Assembly (NCBI RefSeq): GCF_002775205.1
Contig: NC_036458.1
Span: 1,518,560 to 1,582,559 of the forward strand
Length of the DNA: 64,000 nucleotides
Source: Xiphophorus maculatus
Lineage: Eukaryota > Chordata > Actinopteri > Cyprinodontiformes > Poeciliidae
Direction: 5' to 3'
Under the pieces are notes generated by a model. The model worked only from the letters and a program-made list of their open reading frames with translations, ran no database searches and was not told the DNA's origin. Below are positions 1 through 11,800 of this stretch, in pieces. Both the position numbers and the translations under genes were made by a program. Each line of letters opens with the position of its first letter. Within the stretch, counting starts at the first letter, position 1.

Positions 1-680
1 TTTCTGTTAATGACACCGAACAACTCAACTCCGGTGCTCTCCACTGACCCTCCCTTCCTCATTTCCTTAGTGTAAAGCCCAGCACACACTACACGATCTT
101 AGAGCTGTCAGCAGATTTTCAAACCCTGACAGACCAAACATTAGCCGACAGAAATCCTAGGTATAACGGTTCCATGGGGTTCGGTCCTGCCCTGTGGTGT
201 CCAACAATGGGCACAAAATAATGGCTACAAGTTCAGTGAACTAATTTTAAAACCAGGCATTAATCAATGCTTTACTACAATCTACCTGCAATGCATGTTG
301 CTAGTGTCAGTGTAAAGTCCTGACTGAATGAAAATCATTATAACTTATTTACTTCACGTTAACAAGAACAGCTGAAAAGTTACCGGGTTTATCAACTGCG
401 GTAGCAATTTCGCTCCAACTCCTCCTCTTGTCATTTCTATAGTCTTTGCATGTTGAATAAACATTAATGTTGTTTCCACGTATCATCTCCAATGTCCGCT
501 GGACTTCAGGTTGCACCATGTCAGCTGTTTGGGATTCCCCTCCGTAATTGGAGGGGAATCCACACTTTCTGATTGGCTACCTGTCACATTCAACAGGCTG
601 CCTTAAGCTCCCAGTCGGGGAAAACCCCTGATTTGGATCGGAGGGGCACCAGATCTACCGTAACACACCACACACTACAG
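1..680. other. Non-coding flank, no gene seen
   Basis: AT-rich DNA without a supportable gene. A motif cacactacac near 87 resembles, in inverted form, gtagtgtgaac near 1003. The 8-bp-TSD MITE at 681-906 may therefore sit inside an older inverted-repeat element of about 70-1020. This is only suggested. Confidence 0.4.
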
Positions 681-906
681 CACAGGTGTCAAACTCCAGT
701 CCTCAAGGGCCGCTGTCCTGCAACTTTTAGTTGTGCCTTTGCTGCACCACACCTGAATGGAATAATTAGGTCATTAGCAAGGCTCTGGAGAACTGATCTA
801 CATAAGGAGGAAGTAATTAAGCCATTTCATTCCAGTGTTTTGTACCTGTGGCACTTATAAAAACTGCAGGACACCGGCCCTTGAGGACTGGAGTTTGACA
901 CCCCTG
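681..906. mobile_element. hAT-type MITE with 8-bp target duplication
   Basis: A 226-bp element. The left end CACAGGTGTCAAACTCCAG and the right end CTGGAGTTTGACACCCCTG are inverted repeats that continue inward (TCCTCAAGGGCCG and its complement). It is flanked by an exact 8-bp duplication, CACTACAG, at 673-680 and 907-914. The size, termini and 8-bp duplication fit a non-autonomous hAT element, a class common in fish. Confidence 0.85.
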
Positions 907-914
907 CACTACAG

Positions 915-2885
915 GATGATCGGTTATAAGATCGTAAGCGACAATCTTAGAACCTCGGACGTTCTAAGATTGTGATAAGGGGAAAATCTGGGCAAAAAAA
1001 ACCTGTAGTGTGAACTATTGCATCAGGTAGTCGATGTGCCCATTTTCTCTATTTAAATCTAATTATTACTGAAGGGCAACATAATATACAGACTTCATAA
1101 TCTGCAGTCTTTAGGTTGAATGTAGTATTTATTTCCACTTTGGCTTTATGTTGTTTAGTTTTTATTCAAGTACATTTTTTTGTTAAAGGAGACTGAGAAT
1201 CCATTTTATTTTTGTTTTTAGTTGTTTTGTTTATTTTGTTTATCAGTTTCAGTGTTTAGTGTTCTTTTGAAAATAAAGTGTATCTATCTTTGACAGGAAA
1301 TCGCATGCATTATTACGTCATTTCCATTAAATCAGTGTAAAAAGGTCTTCAAACAATATTATTGTTTATCGCAATAATTTTTGAGACAATTAATTGCTCA
1401 GCAAAATTTGTTATCAGGCCTAGTTTCAACATGTTAGCAGCATCAGTTTTAATTGAACGGCTATTGATCAGTTTAATGAAAGAAATACGCCTGAATCGTA
1501 AAACACAGAGCCGTCAAAAGAGCATCTGTGTCGTTGTACAGCAGAGATCCAGCAGGTCTTTCAGATCACTTGTCTGAAGTTTCCTTGAATGCTTGTGGTG
1601 TTTGTCAGTTTGTCATCTTTGAAAACTTTGAGCTCTTCCAGTAAGTAGTCTGCGAGGAATGTGACGGCCGTATCTACACCAGAGTTAAGGGAAAAACTGG
1701 ATCTTCCAGTTGGAGAATTTCAGACAAAAGGCAACCTGGTGTCAGTGAGCAGAAGAAAGAAGTTTCAGTCGGTGTCAAATTACTGAACTTAGTAATTTGA
1801 CAACTTAATTGTTGATAAAGTCATTTTCGGTTTCTCTAAATGTCCTGACAGCAAGATGTCACATTGTTTTCTGTCCAGTTTATGACTCATTCAGTATAGA
1901 TAAGATTTATTTGTCATTGTCATCAACAGATTACAACGAGATTGAGATTTGCTCGACTCGAGTTAAGATGCAGGTTATGTGTATATACATAATATACCAA
2001 GATAAAGAAATAAATAGTACAAAATGAGAAATAAATAGACATCAGAAGATGGTTGCAGCGCCTGGAGGTGTCGCAACAGAATTTACATTTTTAACAAAGT
2101 GGTGTCAAGAGCAGAAGTTCTTATGCCTTTGAATTTAGTGCCATGATTGCCATCGGGTAAAAACTGTTTTTTAGTGTTTTTTGTCCTGGTATCAACAGTT
2201 TCTCACAAACATGAAGCAGACAAAGTTGGAAACCTGTTTCTGTTTATTAGTTCACACACATCTTGATGTTTTACTTAAGAAGTTTTCTTTTTCCAGATCC
2301 TTTTAAGTTTCTTCATCTGACTTTGTATTTGATAAACTCTTTCCTGATCTTAATGAGCTGCTCCTTTTTAAACAATAAATGTTCTTGTTCACTGTTCTAA
2401 TCCTGTGTGTTTCAGAAACAGGTTGGATCAGCTGCTGCGACACCAAAGTATGTAAACATATTTTATTTTGGACTTCTTTTAATAACTGTAGGAAGCATGG
2501 AAACTTAGATTGAATCATAAGCACAGACATAACTTAACGTTGAAAGTGCTGATTCAAGCAGCAGTGAATCAGCGCTTTGTTCAGTAAAGGAAGGATTTTC
2601 ACTTTAAACTGATTTCCATTCTGCAGACAGGAAATGAAGCAGTTTGTTATCCAGATATAACAAACTGAAGGAGTTTTTAAAAATCAGTTTTTCTTTTGTG
2701 ATATGAAAAGTATTATTTTATTTATATTATAAATATATATTATTTATATGTATATTCCTCTCAATAATCAATTGAAAAGGTTTTACCCATTTCTAAAGTT
2801 CAGAAATGGCTTTGAATGCTTGTTTCACTGGTATTTTCCCATTTAACTTTGGTGAAGTTTACCTTCGTTCAGACTAGAAGCCCTC
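915..2885. other. Non-coding, AT-rich, transposon scraps
   Basis: No coding signal. 1355-1420 resembles the end of the dispersed CTGTCACAATAA family (see 40268-40653). 1893-2190 has the look of a retroelement 3' region (TTTATTTGTCATTGTCATC, then ATTACAACGAGATTGAGATT), without intact ends. Confidence 0.4.
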
Positions 2886-2948
2886 ATCATCATCATCATC
2901 ATCGTCATCATCATCATCGTTTCCTCCTCCTCCCCCTCCTCCTCCTCC
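2886..2948. repeat. (CAT)n then (TCC)n microsatellites
   Basis: A run of cat/cgt triplets from 2886 is followed at once by ctcctcctcccc-type triplets. Simple-sequence DNA, no gene. Confidence 0.85.
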
Positions 2949-5256
2949 AGCTACCTGCACGGATTCTCTCAGACTGAAGATCGGACTCTTGCCGGGCCGG
3001 TTCTGAAATGTCATAACTTCTAGTCAGAAGATTATTTTAAACCTAAATACAGCAGGACTGAACAATCTGGTGCTTAACTATATTTACACCTTTGGTTCTC
3101 CACACCAGACTCAGTTTGTTCAAACATCAGGTTTCTTCATTCCACACTGATCAGTTTCCTCCTTCCACTCCACCCAGGTATCATTTTAATTTACACTTCC
3201 TTAAGATTATAATCCAGATTTTAGATTCAATCTTTCTGCTGCAGTCTTGCACAGAGTTGGCCCAAAGCTCTGAGCTACTTTGGGGGGAGACAGAGTCCAT
3301 CAGGGTGACCCTTAAAATGACTAACGACGTCTCAGATTTTGGAAGTGTTAGTTTTTCATACAGTAAAGTCACAGAGGGGAACATTTTCTATCAGGTTGAT
3401 TCTGCTGAGACTTGTTCCCTCTGTCCAAATGATGGATAAACAGCATCGTACCTCTTTGTCTTTCAGCTCCAAAATACTTATCACCAAGACTTTGCGTGTC
3501 ATTTCAGATGGTCGTATCCAACCTGCAACAGCATGCAGGAGTCTGGCTTGCTTTCATTTTTCACAGCAAAGAATAATATGCTCTCCAAGTAAGTGTTTTA
3601 TTTTTGTTTCAAAAAGACTGAAAAGTCACAACAGTTAACTGTATTTGTTTTGCTAGGAGCAAAGATGTTGGACTGGTAAATAATAAGAACTTGAAAACTA
3701 TTTGTAAAATAAATGATTCAGGATCTGTGACTGTGAGCATGTCTAACTCAACCTGGAGTGACTGTTTCCATATTAAACATTTTTAATACTCTAATGCTAA
3801 TCAGGAAGAGAACTCTGGAAATAAACCCTCCAGATAAAAAAATCAATACTGGCATGTAATTCAAACTTTTTGATTATGCCACTTCAAAACTAATAAGTTA
3901 GAAAACTGGATTGTGTAATCTCATGAACACAACTAGAATTTGTCTGCTTTAATAATGTGCAGAATATACTGCAGTTCTTCCTTCTGGTCTTCCTCATACC
4001 AATATAATCTTCTACAAATAATTAAAAATTTAGCTGCACGCTTACTGATGAAACCAGGAAAGTGTTTTCATTGTTTTCATTTGCATATTTTCTTTTAAGG
4101 GAATTTTCTGACCTGTGGAGTTGATCTGTGTGGTTTTGTGTCGTTCTTTAGCAGTGTTACAGCGCCACCCATTGGCCCGCCGGTCCTATTACATCAGTTT
4201 CTGTGGCGCTGCATCCTGACCTGTGAGTGCACGTTTTCTTAATTGTTTACAAAAATATATCAGACTCGTCTCTGTGTGCACAAGGTTATGTTATGTAAAT
4301 ATAAAAACCTTAAAGTCAGATCAAAATGTAAGAGCAAATTTAGTCTCACTATAATAAAACCTCATATCCAGATCTGAACTGAATTTGAGCTAAATTTAAC
4401 TCCAAACTAAGAGGGACAGCTACTTTATGAGTAACATTATTAAAAACAGGATACAGTTGAAGTTAATCTTCCTTAAAATAACTGAGCAACAGAAAAAGAT
4501 GTTGGAGTTGTTTATGGCAGCAGCAAGAACCCAATGATTTATGGAGAACCAACAGAACCAAAACTGTTATATTTCAAGTATTTAACTCTAATCATTTGAG
4601 AAACTGTGGCTTAAAGCTAATAAAAACTAAAATTTGGTTTCTTAGACAATTTGATAATTAACAAATGTGACCATTGTTGCCCATGTCATGGATACATACT
4701 GAAGCTCTGACTCCTTGCTTCACCCTCCTATGTCAAACTTTTTCCTTCCACTCAACTTTCCATTAATTTACTGCAATACAGCTGTCAGTAAACAGCCTGA
4801 TTCTGGCTTCATATGTGACTATGCATATATTATGAGTTAAAATAAATGTTTAATTTCCTAATATAATATATGAAGAGAACTTTATGAGCATAAATCTTTT
4901 ACTTGTAAATAGTCTTTTTCTCAAATTTGTATTAAGCACAGGCACTTTATTATTATTCTTTTGCTGAAATTCATTAAAGGATTTAAAGCGATGTGAGCCT
5001 TTCTGCCATACTTTTTCCTTCCACTCAACCTTCCATTAATATTCCTTGATGTAGGACTCAGTCATCATGCTTTCACATGATGAAAAATATTTTTTGCTGT
5101 TATCTAATAAGCTAAATGAATTTTATGTCACAATAAATATAAATAAACATTTTCTACTTTTGAGTGCCATTAATGTACATAATATAACTATAATAACTAC
5201 TGGAATAATCTGAGGAGCGCCGGTATCAGCAGCTCTTTTACTTTCACATAATATCC

Positions 5257-5260
<4 letters not shown>
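2949..5260. other. Non-coding, AT-rich
   Basis: No supportable gene. It holds two copies, at 4745-4761 and 5018-5034, of a short dispersed repeat (CTTCCACTCAACTTTCC-like), and a CTCF-like motif at 4160-4176. Confidence 0.4.
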
Positions 5261-5289
<29 letters not shown>

Positions 5290-5290
5290 T
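5261..5290. repeat. (TTA)n microsatellite
   Basis: About ten tandem TTA triplets. Confidence 0.85.
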
Positions 5291-8200
5291 TACAAATTAG
5301 TGTCTGTAAAACAAAGATTACAGACTAACAAAAAGAGGAATTGGTCTACAAAATAAATAACTTTATCATAAGACCTGAACAGTTGTCCATGCTAAAGCGT
5401 CCAGATGTGATGTACAGTGAAACACACCAGCATGACTTGTTGTGTTTTTTTATTCAGTTTTCTAAAACAGGAGCACAGCTAAGGCGCAGCACGACTCCCA
5501 GCGAGAAACGACAAAAAAGATGAAAAATGAAAAACAATCCTCTGGGAAATGCTTCACCATTCAATAATCACAACAGAAATCTGGACATTTACACTTTAAC
5601 TTAAAGTCTGTTCATCGTTTCACTTCTTTTTCTGTAATAAAATAAACATCCATCCAGATTCATTCATAGACAGAAACACGCTTCGCTCTGAGCTGCTACA
5701 TCTGGAAACCAGTCGGCCTCCAGTTTGGTCCCAGTTCCATTTAAATTACCTTCAAATTAATGCATAAATAAAAAAGAAATACAGTATGAAATGAAAAAAG
5801 AAACAAAGATCTCAAACCCCCCTTTCCAATGATCTGCTTTTATTTAAACTCTGATATTTTTATTTATTTTATTCTTTTTTCTGTGGAAACAATCAGAAAA
5901 TCTGTGTTTCTGTTTTCAGGGTTTATCTGATCCGTTTATTTTCCTTCTGAATTTGTTCTTAAAGTTTTCACTTCAGCTTCAACTTTGGATGAAATCAAAG
6001 TGAAAACTTTAAACTTCTAATAAAAAAAAGAAATAATTCAACATCCTCAGAGTTTCTTTCATTTAACTAAAAACCAACAAAAACAACAAACATGTTTTTT
6101 ATTGGTGATTTAGTTTATTGGTTCATTTACTTCAGTAACTCAGTTCAAAAGGTGAAACTCAGATTTACATCACAGAGTATTTCTAGTATTTTTCATAAAA
6201 TGTTGATGATTCTGTTCCACAGTTAATAAAAAACCCAAATTCTGTTTTTCAGAAAATTTTAAACAGTTTTTTTCACAGTCATGGAGAAAACTTGACCGAT
6301 GTTAACCAAACTGAAATCTCCACATGGAGGGGAAGCCACAAGACATGATTTCTAAAAATAAATAAAAATGGCTGGTGGAAAATTAAGTGGAAGGAAAAAG
6401 TGTGGTAGAAAAAGATTCAGCACTTCTTTTCTCTTCTGCCCAGACCAAGTAGAGCGCAGATACGATCCAGAACATGTAAATATGGCATAGTTCTAAATAC
6501 TTTGTTATCATTTAATGCCATATTCTTATTTTCTGAAAAGCTACATTTTGGAGTTTTATTATTAAATTATAACAGCTAATTTATGAATAAATCACTGTCT
6601 TTCTCTGTCACAAAAGTTAAACTTTTAATGGTTTTCAAATTCAAAACATATAAAGAACATCAGATTTTTAAACGTCTATCAAACTTTTACTCTTTCCATC
6701 ATTTAAACGTTTGGTTTTAAGTTGACTGTATTTACATGGTTTGTCCACATGATGGCGCCCTTTGTAAACAATGAAAAGCCTCCAGTATTTCTATTTAAAT
6801 CAGTGGGAACTGTTCATCAGTTCTGTTCAGTTTAAACCTTCTGGTTCAGTTTGTTTGTCATGTTGACATTTTTCAATCCTTCCTGAATTTAAACATCTAA
6901 AATTTGTTTTTCTCTTCCTTATTTAGCAAATAAGACAAGATTTAAATCCCAGGATCAGCAGTTTAGTGCTGCGGTGGAGTTCAGCCTCCATCATTTGGAC
7001 AACAGACCATGAATAAAGACATCATGGCGTCCTGAAGTCTGTGGTCGACATCATTTAATCGTTTCATCAGCCTTCAGAAACAAAGGCACACATTTTCCTC
7101 CTAAAGAGGAAAAATTAGTTATATAAACTTTTTAATAAATTAGTTCAGCAGTTTTTAATGTTTCACTCAGACAGAGATTTTTTTTTTAAAAAAAGAAGAA
7201 GATGAATTTCTTCTTGGATGGCTTCAAGTCTGAAGGATTTTAAAATGGCACAAAAAACCCGACGTTGACAGAACAGAGCAGCTGGAGTCCAGGAAGGAAA
7301 ACTTTAAACAAGTTAGAAGAATGTCCATCAGGAAAGATCAGAGGCGTGATTTTTAATCCGTGAAAAATATCGGTTTTAATATCTAAGCTGATTCCTCTGC
7401 ACGTGAAATATCCCTGTAATTCCAACATATAATGAAGTAATAGCATCTGGCCAGCAGGTGGCGATCATGGCAGCATTCTTTGCTTGTTGTGTGTTACGGT
7501 AGCAGTTCTTTATTTTAATAAATAATGAGGAAACGCTCCAGCAGGACGGCTGGTGGCCTCCTGCTGAGGAGCTTTACGGTTTATTACGCCCAGATCAGGA
7601 TTTCTACTGGAACATGGAAACATGGAGCTGGAGCTCAGTGTTTTCCAGATCAGGATAAGTATGGAAAAAATAAACTATGGAAACGTTGCTATTCCCAGAT
7701 CCCACTTCCCTAAAGTACATATTTGACCTTTGAACTCTAAAATATTGAACAATTAATTACAGATCCTGCAATCACACTTTGGATTTAAAGCTGCCTAGAA
7801 AACAACAGAAACATCAGAACAATTTGTTTTTGTTGTTTTCACATAAACGACAAGCAGCAACTCTGATCTCAGATCCAAATAAGAAACTCTAAAAAACAGT
7901 CATGAAATATTTTCTGAGTAAAACATGATTTTTCAGGGGGAAAAGAGGAATTTCTCCTCTAAATGTTTTAAAAAATTACAGTAACTGTTGGCACTGAGGT
8001 CAGACTTTAACTATCTGAAAGCTGCAAAACCCTCACATCAGGAACTTCAGTGAAGTTTTTCTTTTAAGGCTCACAGAACTTTTAAATGAAATTATGAAGT
8101 TATTTATGGTATCTGGTCTGCAGCTATATTCTGTAGTTTATTTGGAGAAAAGTTTTCAGTGTGGCCACTTACATGTCGGCGCCACCAGGGGGAGCTCTTC

Positions 8201-8505
8201 ACCCCAAAACCCAGTTTTTTTCCATACTTATATCCTGGAAAATACTAGAAATAAATTCCCAGGAATCCTGTGGAAAGCCGGAGCTGATTTTGGTCTCAGT
8301 TCAGACATTAAATAATGTCATAATTAGACTAAACAACTAATAAATAATCATTTTTGTGAAATTGACAACAAGAGGTATGAAGTTCTGGTTCTGACATTCA
8401 TTGGGCCGTGTTGTCCCAAACCGAACTGGGATCAGACCGGGTTCAGGTCCTCCTCTGTTCCTGCCACCTTCAAATAAATAAATGTTTCCTCCGTCCGTCC
8501 TGCTG
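5291..8505 (-). other. AT-rich 3' flank, possibly long xylt1 3' UTR
   Basis: Directly downstream of the xylt1 stop codon on the minus strand. Several AATAAA signals read on that strand, for example near 8138 and 6116. Mammalian XYLT1 has a several-kilobase 3' UTR, so part of this may be transcribed; the end cannot be fixed from sequence. CTCF-like motifs occur at 7451-7463 and 8181-8195. Confidence 0.35.
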
Positions 8506-8828
8506 CTACCTGATCCGTCCGTCCGCTCTGGGCGCGCTCAGTTCGGATTTGGGGTCCGGGCTGGCGGAGCTCCACCTGGTCCGGGCGCAGCGCTGCATGA
8601 CGGGGCAGGCGCTGGGGCCCAGCGAGCAGACGTCCGCGGCGGCCCAGTGGCCCTCCAGGAGCCCGTCCAGCCAGCGGCGCAGCGGCGCCCCCGTCAGGCC
8701 GGAGTTGGCCTCGGCCTCCTCCACGGCGCGGAGGCTCACCGGCAGCTGCAGCACCGGGTTCAGGCCGTGGAAACTCTGCTCCATGTAGGAGTTCCTGGGC
8801 GGGCCGGCGTGGAGCCGCAGCGTGTCCT
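8506..8828 (-). CDS. xylt1: xylt1 exon 11: C-terminus and stop
   Basis: 323 bp ending in TAG at 8508-8506. It encodes [18 protein letters not shown], then [30 protein letters not shown] and the C-terminal [15 protein letters not shown], matching the human end PKSELGAVKPDGRLR. It is GC-rich compared with the AT-rich 3' flank. Confidence 0.95.
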
Positions 8829-11800
8829 CTGGGTGGACAGGGGGACAAGCAGGACATTCAGCTTCTAGGCACCACAAATCTGGAACAAACTTACAGAAAA
8901 CTGAAAAACTGCTGAAACACTGCCTTCCTCTGAATCAAGGCTAAAACCCACCTGTTTAGAGCTGACTTTGATCAATAATCAATGGAATATTGATCAACAT
9001 ATTAGATGCATATTCATGTTGTTGGCACTCATCAAATGTAATGTTTGTTAATGGTTTCTCAGAGAAATTAGAGACTGTACGATGTTTTTATGACTTTATG
9101 TGTTTCTATGATGTAAAGCACTTTGAACTGCCTTGTTGCTGAAATGTGAACAGAAATAAACTTGATTGATCGATTGATTCAGAAAACAAGTTTAATCAGT
9201 ATGTTTAGGGTCCATGTAGCTTCCCACATCTCTCAGCCGGTTTTCCTCGGCTCCGTCCTTCAGCTTCCTGACCTGCTGGTCTCTCTGGTCTCCATGGAAA
9301 CCAGAGAGCATCATGGAACAAGCTTTTTAAAGCTTGAGATCAAACTACACTGATGTCTCAGTTACTAATCAGGTGCCTTCGGAAACATTCGTTGCTCTGG
9401 ATTTTTATTTAGAGTGATCAGAGTAAACGGAGTTGATGACAAATACACACCACACTTTTCAGATTTTTGGTTCTGGAAACGGTTCGTTTTGCACCAGCTG
9501 CACTCTGGTTGTCACGTAACAAAATGAGGGGGATTTTTAAATAATTTTATGAGTCATGTAGAGCTGTTGGTTTCAGTTTTGTGGAATCAGTAATTCTACT
9601 TTCTGATTTTTTCTTGAGTTCAGCTGTAGAAATGGCAGCTCTGTTCAGGCTGAGAGTTAAAATCGGTCTTTAGTTCAGCAGCTTCTTCCTGCCTGAGTAA
9701 CGTCTGCCTGGTCTTTAAAAAGTCCTGCAGTAATCTCTGGACCGCCAGCTGGGGTCAAACAATGAGGGGGTAAATCAGGCGGCGGTGACCCCGTGTCGCC
9801 ATGGAGAGCCGGGATGGACGGATATAAATCGATCTGCTGGCAGCTGCGGCTTGAAGTTTGTCTGAGCGGCACCGGCTCGTCCGCAGCGTTCAGACGTTTT
9901 CATTTACAGGTCAGGTGACTTCCTGCGTGAAGTTGGACCAGCCACATTCCTCCAGTTAAAAGAAATTGGTGTCAAACGTTTTCATTTGTGCCACTATCAA
10001 TTTAAAGATATTAATAAATGTTTTCAGGGATCATCAAAGGCCAACTTTTCACAAAATCAAACAAATTCTGTCTCAATCAACTGTGCTGAAAATATTTATC
10101 TGCAACTTCTCTGCACAAACATGAAAACATTATTTACATCAATTTTGTTTCATTAGTGAGATGTTTGGTTTAATGAAAAGACTTTTTTATTAAACTTTAA
10201 CAATTATAATGACAAACATATAATTTAATTAAATATAACAAACATTTTTGCGACACAAAGGTGTGTCAGTGTGTCGCCGCTCACCTTTCTGGATGGGCTG
10301 CCGCCGGTGGAACTCGAGCGGAGCGACGATGAAGCTGGTCTGGCCCAGCAGGTTCCAGTGGTGAAGCACTCTGAGCGTCCAGACGCCGGGCCGCAGCGGC
10401 GCCGTCAGCGGCGGCCGGTAGTGGGTCACCTCGGCCGACGCGTCCACCAGGATGTCGTAGGTGGCGGCGATGACGTTGGTGGGGTCGATCCAGACCACGG
10501 TGGCGGTCAGGTTGCTCTGGCTGCGGCTCCAGCGCTGAACCGCCACCGGCTCGTCTTCGGGCCCCAGCAGGCCGCCCCAGTTCCTGAAGAGCCGCTCCTT
10601 CGGGTCCCAGTCTGACCCGACCTGCAACAACACGACCCGGGTTTGGATCGCTTCGTTTTAACTGAACAGACTCTTTCTAAACCTGGGGTGTCTAAAGTGT
10701 GGCCTGGGGGCCATCGGTGGCCCTTGAAATGATTTTGTTTGGTCTCTAAAGTCCAGAATGATAAAACAATTTGGCCAACAAAACAGAAAACAACCGATCA
10801 CACACAAAAATATTAAATTGTCTGTTTCTTTCTTAATAAAACACAGTTTGAAGCAATTTTTATGTTTTGGATCTTTAATGATATACAGATTTTATAAAAG
10901 TTTTATTTTTGAGGAGATAAAACTTCACAATAAACTAATTTTTGCATTTTTTACTTAATGAATTTTGTGTCCAGCCTGTAGAGAAAATTAGCCAGTTTTG
11001 GCCCTCAGGACAAAAAGTTTGGACACCCTGATCTAAACAGATCAATGCTGATCAATAATTCAAGACTCTGAATCCATCAGGCCAGGTTTGACATTTGGGC
11101 CACACTTTATATCAAGTTTGCCAACCGCCATTAAACAAGAAGAAGAAGAACACCTAGCAACGGGGTCAACCACACCTAGAAACGGGGTCAACTCCACACT
11201 AAGCAGCAGCTGGATGAATCACTGAGGTGGGAACGCAGACTGTGGCCTGACCTGGATGTGCTGCAGCCGGTTGCTGCTGTGGGGCTGGCCGGCCAGGGTG
11301 AAGCGGTCCCTGGGAGCCACCCAGGTCTCCAGCGTCTCCATCTGGGTGGAGGCTCGGTTTGTGGCCGCGTGGCGCACCAGGTAGCCCTGGAACTGGTCCG
11401 ACAGGAAGTAGACGTGCACCGACGTCGGGTGGCTCATGGCGGTGTACCTGAGAGACAAAAGTGGATAAATGTTTCTTTATGTTTAATTACGGGGAAATTA
11501 GATGATAATTGATCATAAAGAGAAATAATAAAGCCCTGCAGCATCTGCATTAAATAAAAACGTGACAGCAAGGATAAAACCTCTGAATTCAAAATAATTT
11601 TAGCGTGAATTATTTTCTTTTTACTGATCAGTAATAAATTAACAAGTATTTTAATTAAAAAGACCAGAAAAGGTTTCAAAGTTGTACAGTTTCCTAAGTT
11701 GTTGGTCAAAATATCTATTTAAATGTTTTCCCTACATCAAAAATGAGAATTGTGTTTGAAAACCCCTCACTGTATTTGACCCATTTTAATTATTTGGTCT

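Larger units (their letters stand above)
10622..11251 (-). other. xylt1: xylt1 intron 9
   Basis: 630 bp, more than half of it a hAT-type MITE (10683-11030). The LINE 3' relic follows at 11115-11210. Confidence 0.7.

Noticed and set aside
9675..9872. Possible extra xylt1 exon in intron 10
   Set aside because: Exons 10 and 11 join in phase with conserved sequence, and the frame here has no similarity to the enzyme.
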